64,000 nt of DNA from Hydractinia symbiolongicarpus (taxonomy: Eukaryota; Cnidaria; Hydrozoa; Anthoathecata; Hydractiniidae), in NCBI RefSeq assembly GCF_029227915.1, contig NC_079883.1, forward strand, positions 17,238,001-17,302,000. The letters are read 5' to 3'. The translations under genes were made by a program, and so were the position numbers. Shown here piece by piece: positions 10,911-23,682 of the stretch (position 1 is the stretch's first letter; each line of letters begins with the position of its first letter). The notes under the pieces were generated by a model. That model made no database searches. It was not told where the DNA came from and was given only the letters and a program-made list of their open reading frames with translations.

Positions 10911-12251
10911 TAGTAATCTGCGCAGGCACGTAGAACAACGCGAATTGGGTGTACGGTCTTTATTAGGCTGCAAAAGGTCATATTACAGCCTTTAGAGACC
11001 TGTACACGTGGCTAACTGTGTTATAAAGCCGTGGCGCAATAGAAAACTACTTGGGAAGTCGTAGTTCAATGAGAGTGAAAGGATTAGACCATTGGTAACC
11101 TGCGCAGGCACGTGCAACCACGTGATATACGTGTAAGGCCTTTACTAGGGTACAAGAGGCTATATTACAGACCTTAGGGGCCTGTACACGTGACTGACGC
11201 TGTTATAAAGCCATGGCGCAATGGAAAACCACTTGGGACGTCGTAGTCCATTGAGAGTGGAAATATTAGACCATTGGTAACCTGCGCAGGCACGTGGAAC
11301 AACGTGATTTATGTATACGGACTTTAATTGGCCGCAAAAGGCCATATTACAGCCTTTAGGGGCCAGTACACGTGTTTGACGGTGTTGTGAAGCCGTGGCA
11401 ATATGGAAAACAACTTGGGACGTCGAAGTCCTTTAAGAGTGGAAGGATAAGACCAATGATAACCTGCGGAGGCACGTGCAACCACGTGATATACGTGTAA
11501 GGCCTTTATTAGGGTGCAAGAGGCCATATTACAGATCTTAGGGGCCTGTCCACGTGACTGACGCTGTTATAAAGCCATGGCGCAATGGAAAACCACTTGG
11601 GACGTCGTAGTCTATTGAGAGTGGAAGGATTAGACCATTGGTAACCTGCGTAGGCACGTGGAACAACGTGATTTATGTATACGGACTTTAATTGGCCGCA
11701 AAAGGCCATATTACAGCCTTTAGGGGCCAGTACACGTGTTTGACGGTGTTGTGAAGCCGTGGCAATATGGAAAACAACTTGGGACGTCGTAGTCCTTTGA
11801 GAGTGGAAGGATAAGACCAATGATAACCTGCGGAGGCACGTGCAACCACGTGATATACGTGTAAGGCCTTTATTAGGGTGCAAGAGGCTATATTACAGAT
11901 CTTAGGGGTCTGTCCACGTGACTGACGCTGTTATAAAGCCATGGCGCAATGGAAAACCACTTGGGACGTCGTAGTCTATTGAGAGTGGAAGGATTAGACC
12001 ATTGGTAACCTGCGCAGGCACGTGAAACAACGTGATTTATGTATACGGACTTTAGTTGGCTGCAAAAGGCCATATTACAGCCTTTAGGGGCCAGTAAACG
12101 TGTTTGACAGTGTTTTAAAGCCGTGGCGATATGGAAAACAACTTGGGACTTCGTAGTCCTTTGAGAGTGGAAGGATAAGACCAATGATAACCTGCGCAGG
12201 CACGTGCAACCACGTGATATACGTGTAAGGCCTTTATTAGGGTACAAGAGG
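10911..12251 (+). repeat. Mixed monomers upstream of HOR domain A
   Basis: Roughly seven monomers, several with TGTCCACGTGACTGACGCTG and ACCTGCGGAGGCACG variants. Most of this stretch, together with the end of the preceding 8-mer, recurs at 26541-28400 with a constant offset of 16,147 bp over its first part. Confidence 0.8.
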
Positions 12252-14610
12252 CTATATTACAGACCTTAGGGGCCTGTACACGTGTTTGACGGTGTTGTAA
12301 AGCCGTGGCGATATGGAAAACAAATTGGGACGTCGTAGTCCTTTGAGAGTGGAGGGATTAGACCGATCGTAACTCGCGCAGGCACGTGGAACAGCGCAAT
12401 TTGTGTGTACGGCTTTTATTAGGCTGCAAAAGGTCATATTACAGCCTTTGGAGGCTTGTACACGTGGTTGACGGTGTTATAAAGCTGTGGCGCAATAGCA
12501 AACAACTTGGGACGTCGTAGTCCATTGAGAGTGGAAGGATTACACCAATAGTAACCTGCACAGGCACGTGCAACAACGCGAATTGGGTGTACGGCCTTTA
12601 TTAGGCTGCAAAAGGTCATATTACAGCCTTTAGAGGCCTGTACCCGTAGTTGACGGTGTTATAAAGCTGTGGCGCAATTGGAAACAACTTGGGACGTCGT
12701 AGTCCATTGTGAGTACATGGACTACTCCGATCGTAACTTGCGCAGGCACGTGGATCTACGTGATTCATGTGTACGGTCTCTATTAGGCAGCAAAAGGCCA
12801 TGCCTTTAGAGGCCTGTACACGTGGCTGACTGTGTTATAAAGCCGTGGCGCATTTGAAAACCACTTGGGACGTCGTAGTCCGTTGAGAGTGGAAGGATTA
12901 CACAAATGCTAACCTGTCCAGGCACGTGCAACCACGTGATATACGTGTAGGGCCTTTATTATGCTGCAAGAGGCCATATTGCAGTCGTTAGAGGCATGTA
13001 CTCGTAGTTAACGGTGTTATAACGCCATGGCGCAATGGAAAACGACTTGGGATGCGTAGTCCATTGAGAGTGGAAGGATTAGACCGATGGTAACCTGCTC
13101 AGGCACGTGGAACAACGTGATTTATGTGTACGGACTTTATTAGGAAGCAAAATGCCATATTACAGCATTTAGTGGCCTGTACACGTGTTTGACAGTGTTG
13201 TAAAGCCGTGGCGATATGGAAAACAACTTGGGACGTCGTAGTCCTTTGAGAGTGGAAGGATAAGACCATTGATAACCTGCGCAGGCGCGTGGAACCACGT
13301 GATATACGTGTAAGGCGTTTATTAGGGTACAAGAGGCTATATTACAGACCTTAGGGGCCTGTACACGTGTTTGACGGTGTTGTAAAGCCGTGGCGATATG
13401 GAAAACAACTTGGGACGTCGTAGTCCATTGAGAGTACATGGACAAGTCCGATCGTAACTTGCGCAGTCACGTGGAACTACGTGACTTATGTGCACGGCCT
13501 CTATTAGGCAGCAAAAGGCTATGCTATAGTCTTTAAAGGCCTGTACAGGTGGCTGACAGTGTTATATAGACATGGCGCAATGGAAAACCACTTGGGACGT
13601 CGTAGTTCCTTGACAGTGGAAGGATTAGACCAATGCTAACCTGTGCAGGCACGTGCAATCACGTGATATATGTGTAAGGCCTTTATTAGGGTACAAGAGG
13701 CTATTTTACAGCTTTAGAGGCCTGTATACGTGGTTGACGGTGTTATAAAGCCGTGGCGCAATGGAAAACAACTTGGGACGTCGTAGGCCATTTGGACCGG
13801 AAGGATTAGGCCAATGTTAACCTCCGGAAGCACGTACAACTACGTGACATACGTATAAGGCCTTTTTTTGGCTGCAAGAGGCCATATTACAGCCTTTAGA
13901 GGCCTGTACCCGTAGTTGACGGTGTTATAACGCCATGGCGCAATGGCAAAACGACTTGGGACGTCAAAATCCAATGAGAGTACATGGACTAGTCCGATCG
14001 TAACTCGTGCAGGCACGTGGAATAACGCAATTTGTGTGTACGGTCTTTATTAGGCTGCAAAAGGTCATGTTACAGCCTTTAGAGACCTGTACACGTGGTT
14101 GACGGTGTTATAAAGCTGTGGCGCAATTGCAAACAACTTGGGACGTCGTAGTCCAATGAGAGTACATGGACTAGTCCGATCGTAACTTGCGCAGGCACGT
14201 GGAACTACGTGATTTGTGTGTACGGCCTCCATTAGGCAGCAAAAGGCCATACTATAGCCTTTAGAGGCATGTACACGTGGCTGACTGTGTTATAAAGCCA
14301 TGGCGCAATGGAAAACCACTTGGGACGCCGTAGTCCATTGAGAGTGGAAGGATTACACCAATGCTAACCTGTGCAGGCACGTGCAACCACTTAAAATACG
14401 TGTAAGGTCTTTATTAGGGCGCAAACGGCCATATTACGGCCTTTAGGGGCCTGTGCACGTGTTTGACAGTGTTTTGAAGCCGTGGCGATATGGAAAACAA
14501 CTTGGGACTTCGTAGTCCTTTGAGAGTGGAAGGATAAGACCAATGATAACCTGCGCAGGCACGTGCAACCACGTGATATACGTGTAAGGCCTTTATTAGG
14601 GTACAAGAGG
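12252..14610 (+). repeat. HOR domain A, unit 1 (13-mer variant, 2359 bp)
   Basis: It starts with the same three-monomer module as the 14-mers (12252, 12434, 12616) but lacks one monomer around 13400-13445, where GAAAACAACTTGGGACGTC passes directly into the ACATGGACAAGTCC variant. It carries the unmutated forms GTGGAAGGATTACAC and CCGTGGCGATATGG, like the 14-mers. It is best read as a 14-mer relative that lost one monomer. Confidence 0.8.
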
Positions 14611-16787
14611 CTATATTACAGACCTTAGGGGCCTGGACACGTGTTTGACGGTGTTATAAAGCTGTGGCGCAATTGGAAACAACTTGGGACGTCGTAGTCC
14701 ATTGTGAGTACATGGACTAGTCCGATCGTAACTTGCGCAGGCACGTGGATCTACGTGATTCATGTGTACGGTCTCTATTAGGCAGCAAAAGGCCATGCCT
14801 TTAGAGGCCTGTACACGTGGCTGACTGTGTTATAAAGCCGTGGCGCATTTGAAAACCACTTGGGACGTCGTAGTCCGTTGAGAGTGGAAGAATTACACAA
14901 ATGCTAACCTGTCCAGGCACGTGCAACCACGTGATATACGTGTAGGGCCTTTATTAGGCTGCAAGAGGCCATATTGCAGTCGTTAGAGGCATGTACTCGT
15001 AGTTAACGGTGTTATAACGCCATGGCGCAATGGAAAACGACTTGGGATGCGTAGTCCATTGAGAGTGGAAGGATTAGACCAATGGTAACCTGCGCAGGCA
15101 CGTGGAACAACGTGATTTATGTGTACGGACTTTATTAGGAAGCAAAATGCCATATTACAGCATTTAGTGGCCTGTACACGTGTTTGACAGTGTTGTAAAG
15201 CCGTAACGATATGGAAAACAACTTGGGACGTCGTAGTCCTTTGAGAGTGGAAGGATAAGACCATTGATAACCTGCGCAGGCGCGTGGAACCACGTGATAT
15301 ACGTGTAAGGCCTTTATTAGGGTACAAGAGGCTATATTACAGACCTTAGGGGCCTGTACACGTGTTTGACGGTGTTGTAAAGCCGTGGCGATATGGAAAA
15401 CAACTTGGGACGTCGTAGTCCATTGAGAGTGAAAGGATAAGACCAATGATAACCTGCGCAGGCACGTGCAACCACGTGATATACGTGTAAGGCCTTTATT
15501 AGGGTACAAGAGGCTATGTTACAGACCTTAGGGGCCTGTACACGTGACTGACGCTGTTATAAAGTCATGGCGCAATGGAAAACAACTTGGGACGTCGTAG
15601 TCCATTGAGAGTACATGGACAAGTCCGATTGTAACTTGCGCAGTCACGTGGAACTACGTGACTTATGTGCACGGCCTCTATTAGGCAGCAAAAGGCTATG
15701 CTATAGTCTTTAAAGGCCTGTACAGGTGGCTGACAGTGTTATATAGACATGGCGCAATGGAAAACCACTTGGGACGTCGTAGTTCCTTGACAGTGGAAGG
15801 ATTAGACCAATGCTAACCTGTGCAGGCACGTGCAATCACGTGATATATGTGTAAGGCCTTTATTAGGGTACAAGAGGCTATTTTACAGCTTTAGAGGCCT
15901 GTATACGTGGTTGACGGTGTTATAAAGCCGTGGCGCAATGGAAAACAACTTGGGACGTCGTAGGCCATTTGGACCGGAAGGATTAGGCCAATGTTAACCT
16001 CCGGAAGCACGTACAACTACGTGACATACGTGTAAGGCCTTTATTTGGCTGCAAGAGGCCATATTACAGCCTTTAGAGGCCTGTACCCGTAGTTGACGGT
16101 GTTATAACGCCATGGCGCAATGGCAAAACGACTTGGGACGTCAAAATCCAATGAGAGTACATGGACTAGTCCGATCGTAACTCGTGCAGGCACGTGGAAT
16201 AACGCAATTTGTGTGTACGGTCTTTATTAGGCTGCAAAAGGTCATGTTACAGCCTTTAGAGACCTGTACACGTGGTTGACGGTGTTATAAAGCTGTGGCG
16301 CAATTGCAAACAACTTGGGACGTCGTAGTCCATTGAGAGTACATGGACTAGTCCGATCGTAACTTGCGCAGGCACGTGGAACTACGTGATTTGTGTGTAC
16401 GGCCTCCATTAGGCAGCAAAAGGCCATACTATAGCCTTTAGAGGCATGTACACGTGGCTGACTGTGTTATAAAGCCATGGCGCAATGGAAAACCACTTGG
16501 GACGCCGTAGTCCATTGAGAGTGGAAGGATTACACCAATGCTAACCTGTGCAGGCAGGTGCAACCACTTAAAATACGTGTAAGGTCTTTATTAGGGCGCA
16601 AACGGCCATATTACGGCCTTTAGGGGCCTGTGCACGTGTTTGACAGTGTTTTGAAGCCGTGGCGATATGGAAAACAACTTGGGACTTCGTAGTCCTTTGA
16701 GAGTGGAAGGATAAGACCAATGATAACCTGCGCAGGCACGTGCAACCACGTGATATACGTGTAAGGCCTTTATTAGGGTACAAGAGG
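14611..16787 (+). repeat. HOR domain A, unit 2 (12-mer, 2177 bp)
   Basis: It begins with a chimeric monomer (junction 14645-14655) that joins the first and third monomers of the 14-mer module, so two monomers are missing. It has the 12-mer markers GAAGAATTACACAAATG and CCGTAACGATATGG. From roughly 15.9 kb it shares private variants with unit 4, not unit 3, for example CAGGCAGGTGCAACC and TGTTTTGAAGCC. Confidence 0.9.
16326..16354 (+). other. Representative hairpin of the ACTAGTCC monomer subtype
   Basis: TAGTCCAT (16326-16333) and ATGGACTA (16343-16350) are perfect inverted repeats with a 9-base spacer. The right arm overlaps the 10-bp palindrome GGACTAGTCC (16345-16354). Only the monomers with ACATGGACTAGTCC carry this arrangement; the common GGAAGGATTAGACC subtype lacks it. 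This is one example of dozens in the window. Confidence 0.85.
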
Positions 16788-18964
16788 CTATATTACAGAC
16801 CTTAGGGGCCTGGACACGTGTTTGACGGTGTTATAAAGCTGTGGCGCAATTGGAAACAACTTGGGACGTCGTAGTCCATTGTGAGTACATGGACTAGTCC
16901 GATCGTAACTTGCGCAGGCACGTGGATCTACGTGATTCATGTGTACGGTCTCTATTAGGCAGCAAAAGGCCATGCCTTTAGAGGCCTGTACACGTGGCTG
17001 ACTGTGTTATAAAGCCGTGGCGCATTTGAAAACCACTTGGGACGTCGTAGTCCGTTGAGAGTGGAAGAATTACACAAATGCTAACCTGTCCAGGCACGTG
17101 CAACCACGTGATATACGTGTAGGGCCTTTATTAGGCTGCAAGAGGCCATATTGCAGTCGTTAAAGGCATGTACTCGTAGTTAACGGTGTTATAACGCCAT
17201 GGCGCAATGGAAAACGACTTGGGATGCGTAGTCCATTGAGAGTGGAAGGATTAGACCAATGGTAACCTGCGCAGGCACGTGGAACAACGTGATTTATGTG
17301 TACGGACTTTATTAGGAAGCAAAATGCCATATTACAGCATTTAGTGGCCTGTACACGTGTTTGACAGTGTTGTAAAGCCGTAACGATATGGAAAACAACT
17401 TGGGACGTCGTAGTCCTTTGAGAGTGGAAGGATAAGACCATTGATAACCTGCGCAGGCGCGTGGAACCACGTGATATACGTGTAAGGCCTTTATTAGGGT
17501 ACAAGAGGCTATATTACAGACCTTAGGGGCCTGTACACGTGTTTGACGGTGTTGTAAAGCCGTGGCGATATGGAAAACAACTTGGGACGTCGTAGTCCAT
17601 TGAGAGTGAAAGGATAAGACCAATGATAACCTGCGCAGGCACGTGCAACCACGTGATATACGTGTAAGGCCTTTATTAGGGTACAAGAGGCTATGTTACA
17701 GACCTTAGGGGCCTGTACACGTGACTGACGCTGTTATAAAGTCATGGCGCAATGGAAAACAACTTGGGACGTCGTAGTCCATTGAGAGTACATGGACAAG
17801 TCCGATCGTAACTTGCGCAGTCACGTGGAACTACGTGACTTATGTGCACGGCCTCTATTAGGCAGCAAAAGGCTATGCTATAGTCTTTAAAGGCCTGTAC
17901 AGGTGGCTGACAGTGTTATATAGACATGGCGCAATGGAAAACCACTTGGGACGTCGTAGTTCCTTGACAGTGGAAGGATTAGACCAATGCTAACCTGTGC
18001 AGGCACGTGCAATCACGTGATATATGTGTAAGGCCTTTATTAGGGTACAAGAGGCTATTTTACAGCTTTAGAGGCCTGTATACGTGGTTGACGGTGTTAT
18101 AAAGCCGTGGCGCAATGGAAAACAACTTGGGACGTCGTAGGCCATTTGGACCGGAAGGATTAGGCCAATGTTAACCTCCGGAAGCACGTACAACCACGTG
18201 ACATACGTGTAAGGCCTTTATTTGGCTGCAAGAGGCCATATTACAGCCTTTAGAGGCCTGTACCCGTAGTTGACGGTGTTATAACGCCATGGCGCAATGG
18301 CAAAACGACTTGGGGCGTCAAAATCCAATGAGAGTACATGGACTAGTCCGATCGTAACTCGTGCAGGTACGTGGAATAACGCAATTTGTGTGTACGGTCT
18401 TTATTAGGCTGCAAAAGGTCATGTTACAGCCTTTAGAGACCTGTACACGTGGTTGACGGTGTTATAAAGCTGTGGCGCAATTGCAAACAACTTGGGACGT
18501 CGTAGTCCATTGAGAGTACATGGACTAGTCCGATCGTAACTTGCGCAGGCACGTGGAACTACGTGATTTGTGTGTACGGCCTCCATTAGGCAGCAAAAGG
18601 CCATACTATAGCCTTTAGAGGCATGTACACGTGGCTGACTGTGTTATAAAGCCATGGCGCAATGGAAAACCACTTGGGACGCCGTAGTCCATTGAGAGTG
18701 GAAGGATTACACCAATGCTAACCTGTGCAGGCACGTGCAACCACTTAAAATACGTGTAAGGTCTTTATTAGGGCGCAAACGGCCATATTACGGCCTTTAG
18801 GGGCCTGTGCACGTGTTTGACAGTGTTTTAAAGCCGTGGCGATATGGAAAACAACTTGGGACTTCGTAGTCCTTTGAGAGTGGAAGGATAAGACCAATGA
18901 TAACCTGCGCAGGCACGTGCAACCACGTGATATACGTGTAAGGCCTTTATTAGGGTACAAGAGG
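16788..18964 (+). repeat. HOR domain A, unit 3 (12-mer, 2177 bp)
   Basis: Same length and chimeric monomer (junction 16822-16832) as unit 2. Private markers shared with unit 5 at an offset of 4718 bp are CTTGGGGCGTCAAAATCC, GTGCAGGTACGTGG and TGTTTTAAAGCC. One substitution against unit 5 was seen (TTAAAGGCATG at 17160 against TTAGAGGCATG at 21878). Confidence 0.9.
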
Positions 18965-21505
18965 CTATATTACAGACCTTAGGGGCCTGTACACGTGTTT
19001 GACGGTGTTGTAAAGCCGTGGCGATATGGAAAACAAATTGGTACGTCGTAGTCCTTTGAGAGTGGAGGGATTAGACCGATCGTAACTCGCGCAGGCACGT
19101 GGAACAGCGCAATTTGTGTGTACGGCTTTTATTAGGCTGCAAAAGGTCATATTACAGCCTTTGGAGGCCTGTACACGTGGTTGACGGTGTTATAAAGCTG
19201 TGGCGCAATAGCAAACAACTTGGGACGTCGTAGTCCATTGATAGTGGAAGGATTATACCAATAGTAACCTGCACAGGCACGTGGAACAACGCGAATTGGG
19301 TGTACGGCCTTTATTAGGCTGCAAAAGGTCATATTACAGCCTTTAGAGGCCTGTACCCGTAGTTGACGGTGTTATAAAGCTGTGGCGCAATTGGAAACAA
19401 CTTGGGACGTCGTAGTCCATTGTGAGTACATGGACTAGTCCGATCGTAACTTGCGCAGGCACGTGGATCTACGTGATTCATGTGTACGGTCTCCATTAGG
19501 CAGCAAAAGGCCATGCCTTTAGAGGCCTGTACACGTGGCTGACTGTGTTATAAAGCCGTGGCGCATTTGAAAACCACTTGGGACGTCGTAGTCCGTTGAG
19601 AGTGGAAGGATTACACAAATGCTAACCTGTCCAGGCACGTGCAACCACGTGATATACGTGTAGGGCCTTTATTAGGCTGCAAGAGGCCATAATGCAGTCG
19701 TTAGAGGCATGTACTCGTAGTTAACGGTGTTATAACGCCATGGCGCAATGGAAAACGACTTGGGATGCGTAGTCCATTGAGAGTGGAAGGATTAGACCAA
19801 TGGTAACCTGCGCAGGCACGTGGAACAGCGTGATTTATGTGTACGGACTTTATTAGGAAGCAAAATGCCATATTACAGCATTTAGTGGCCTGTACACGTG
19901 TTTGACAGTGTTGTAAAGCCGTGGCGATATGGAAAACAACTTGGGACGTCGTAGTCCTTTGAGAGTGGAAGGATAAGACCATTGATAACCTGCGCAGGCG
20001 CGTGGAACCACGTGATATACGTGTAAGGCCTTTATTAGGGTACAAGAGGCTATATTACAGACCTTAGGGGCCTGTACACGTGTTTGACGGTGTTGTAAAG
20101 CCGTGGCGATATGGAAAACAACTTGGGACGTCGTAGTCCATTGAGAGTGAAAGGATAAGACCAATGATAACCTGCGCAGGCACGTGCAACCACGTAATAT
20201 ACGTGTAAGGCCTTTATTAGGGTACAAGAGGCTATGTTACAGACCTTAGGGGCCTGTACACGTGACTGACGCTGTTATAAAGTCATGGCGCAATGGAAAA
20301 CAACTTGGGACGTCGTAGTCCATTGAGAGTACATGGACAAGTCCGATCGTAACTTGCGCAGTCACGTGAAACTACGTGACTTATGTCCACGGCCTCTATT
20401 AGGCAGCAAAAGGCTATGCTATAGTCTTTAAAGGCCTGTACAGGTGGCTGACAGTGTTATATAGACATGGCGCAATGGAAAACCACTTGGGACGTCGTAG
20501 TTCCTTGACAGTGGAAGGATTAGACAAATGCTAACCTGTGCAGGCACGTGCAATCACGTGATATATGTGTAAGGCCTTTATTAGGGTACAAGAGGCTATT
20601 TTACAGCTTTAGAGGCCTGTATACGTGGTTGACGGTGTTATAAAGCCGTGGCGCAATGGAAAACAACTTGGGACGTCGTAGGCCATTTGGACCGGAAGGA
20701 TTAGGCCAATGTTAACCTCCGGAAGCACGTACAACTACGTGACATACGTGTAAGGCCTTTATTTGGCTGCAAGAGGCCATATTACAGCCTTTAGAGGCCT
20801 GTACCCGTAGTTGACGGTGTTATAACGCCATGGCGCAATGGCAAAACGACTTGGGACGTCAAAATCCAATGAGAGTACATGGACTAGTCCGATCGTAACT
20901 CGTGCAGGCACGTGGAATAACGCAATTTGTGTGTACGGTCTTTATTAGGCTGCAAAAGGTCATGTTACAGCCTTTAGAGACCTGTACACGTGGTTGACGG
21001 TGTTATAAAGCTGTGGCGCAATTGCAAACAACTTGGGACGTCGTAGTCCATTGAGAGTACATGGACTAGTCCGATCGTAACTTGCGCAGGCACGTGGAAC
21101 TACGTGATTTGTGTGTACGGCCTCCATTAGGCAGCAAAAGGCCATACTATAGCCTTTAGAGGCATGTACACGTGGCTGACTGTGTTATAAAGCCATGGCG
21201 CAATGGAAAACCACTTGGGACGCCGTAGTCCATTGAGAGTGGAAGGATTACACCAATGCTAACCTGTGCAGGCAGGTGCAACCACTTAAAATACGTGTAA
21301 GGTCTTTATTAGGGCGCAAACGGCCATATTACGGCCTTTAGGGGCCTGTGCACGTGTTTGACAGTGTTTTGAAGCCGTGGCGATATGGAAAACAACTTGG
21401 GACTTCGTAGTCCTTTGAGAGTGGAAGGATAAGACCAATGATAACCTGCGCAGGCACGTGCAACCACGTGATATACGTGTAAGGCCTTTATTAGGGTACA
21501 AGAGG
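18965..21505 (+). repeat. HOR domain A, unit 4 (14-mer, 2541 bp)
   Basis: Contains the full module of three monomers at 18965, 19147 and 19329 that the 12-mers reduce to one. It has the markers GGCCATAATGCAGTCG, GTACGTCGTAGTCC and GACAAATGCTAACC. It is 364 bp (two monomers) longer than units 2, 3 and 5. Confidence 0.9.
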
Positions 21506-23682
21506 CTATATTACAGACCTTAGGGGCCTGGACACGTGTTTGACGGTGTTATAAAGCTGTGGCGCAATTGGAAACAACTTGGGACGTCGTAGTCCATTGT
21601 GAGTACATGGACTAGTCCGATCGTAACTTGCGCAGGCACGTGGATCTACGTGATTCATGTGTACGGTCTCTATTAGGCAGCAAAAGGCCATGCCTTTAGA
21701 GGCCTGTACACGTGGCTGACTGTGTTATAAAGCCGTGGCGCATTTGAAAACCACTTGGGACGTCGTAGTCCGTTGAGAGTGGAAGAATTACACAAATGCT
21801 AACCTGTCCAGGCACGTGCAACCACGTGATATACGTGTAGGGCCTTTATTAGGCTGCAAGAGGCCATATTGCAGTCGTTAGAGGCATGTACTCGTAGTTA
21901 ACGGTGTTATAACGCCATGGCGCAATGGAAAACGACTTGGGATGCGTAGTCCATTGAGAGTGGAAGGATTAGACCAATGGTAACCTGCGCAGGCACGTGG
22001 AACAACGTGATTTATGTGTACGGACTTTATTAGGAAGCAAAATGCCATATTACAGCATTTAGTGGCCTGTACACGTGTTTGACAGTGTTGTAAAGCCGTA
22101 ACGATATGGAAAACAACTTGGGACGTCGTAGTCCTTTGAGAGTGGAAGGATAAGACCATTGATAACCTGCGCAGGCGCGTGGAACCACGTGATATACGTG
22201 TAAGGCCTTTATTAGGGTACAAGAGGCTATATTACAGACCTTAGGGGCCTGTACACGTGTTTGACGGTGTTGTAAAGCCGTGGCGATATGGAAAACAACT
22301 TGGGACGTCGTAGTCCATTGAGAGTGAAAGGATAAGACCAATGATAACCTGCGCAGGCACGTGCAACCACGTGATATACGTGTAAGGCCTTTATTAGGGT
22401 ACAAGAGGCTATGTTACAGACCTTAGGGGCCTGTACACGTGACTGACGCTGTTATAAAGTCATGGCGCAATGGAAAACAACTTGGGACGTCGTAGTCCAT
22501 TGAGAGTACATGGACAAGTCCGATCGTAACTTGCGCAGTCACGTGGAACTACGTGACTTATGTGCACGGCCTCTATTAGGCAGCAAAAGGCTATGCTATA
22601 GTCTTTAAAGGCCTGTACAGGTGGCTGACAGTGTTATATAGACATGGCGCAATGGAAAACCACTTGGGACGTCGTAGTTCCTTGACAGTGGAAGGATTAG
22701 ACCAATGCTAACCTGTGCAGGCACGTGCAATCACGTGATATATGTGTAAGGCCTTTATTAGGGTACAAGAGGCTATTTTACAGCTTTAGAGGCCTGTATA
22801 CGTGGTTGACGGTGTTATAAAGCCGTGGCGCAATGGAAAACAACTTGGGACGTCGTAGGCCATTTGGACCGGAAGGATTAGGCCAATGTTAACCTCCGGA
22901 AGCACGTACAACCACGTGACATACGTGTAAGGCCTTTATTTGGCTGCAAGAGGCCATATTACAGCCTTTAGAGGCCTGTACCCGTAGTTGACGGTGTTAT
23001 AACGCCATGGCGCAATGGCAAAACGACTTGGGGCGTCAAAATCCAATGAGAGTACATGGACTAGTCCGATCGTAACTCGTGCAGGTACGTGGAATAACGC
23101 AATTTGTGTGTACGGTCTTTATTAGGCTGCAAAAGGTCATGTTACAGCCTTTAGAGACCTGTACACGTGGTTGACGGTGTTATAAAGCTGTGGCGCAATT
23201 GCAAACAACTTGGGACGTCGTAGTCCATTGAGAGTACATGGACTAGTCCGATCGTAACTTGCGCAGGCACGTGGAACTACGTGATTTGTGTGTACGGCCT
23301 CCATTAGGCAGCAAAAGGCCATACTATAGCCTTTAGAGGCATGTACACGTGGCTGACTGTGTTATAAAGCCATGGCGCAATGGAAAACCACTTGGGACGC
23401 CGTAGTCCATTGAGAGTGGAAGGATTACACCAATGCTAACCTGTGCAGGCACGTGCAACCACTTAAAATACGTGTAAGGTCTTTATTAGGGCGCAAACGG
23501 CCATATTACGGCCTTTAGGGGCCTGTGCACGTGTTTGACAGTGTTTTAAAGCCGTGGCGATATGGAAAACAACTTGGGACTTCGTAGTCCTTTGAGAGTG
23601 GAAGGATAAGACCAATGATAACCTGCGCAGGCACGTGCAACCACGTGATATACGTGTAAGGCCTTTATTAGGGTACAAGAGG
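21506..23682 (+). repeat. HOR domain A, unit 5 (12-mer, 2177 bp)
   Basis: Near-identical to unit 3 at an offset of 4718 bp, with the chimeric junction at 21540-21550. It forms the 12-mer half of the second 4718-bp super-unit. Confidence 0.9.
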
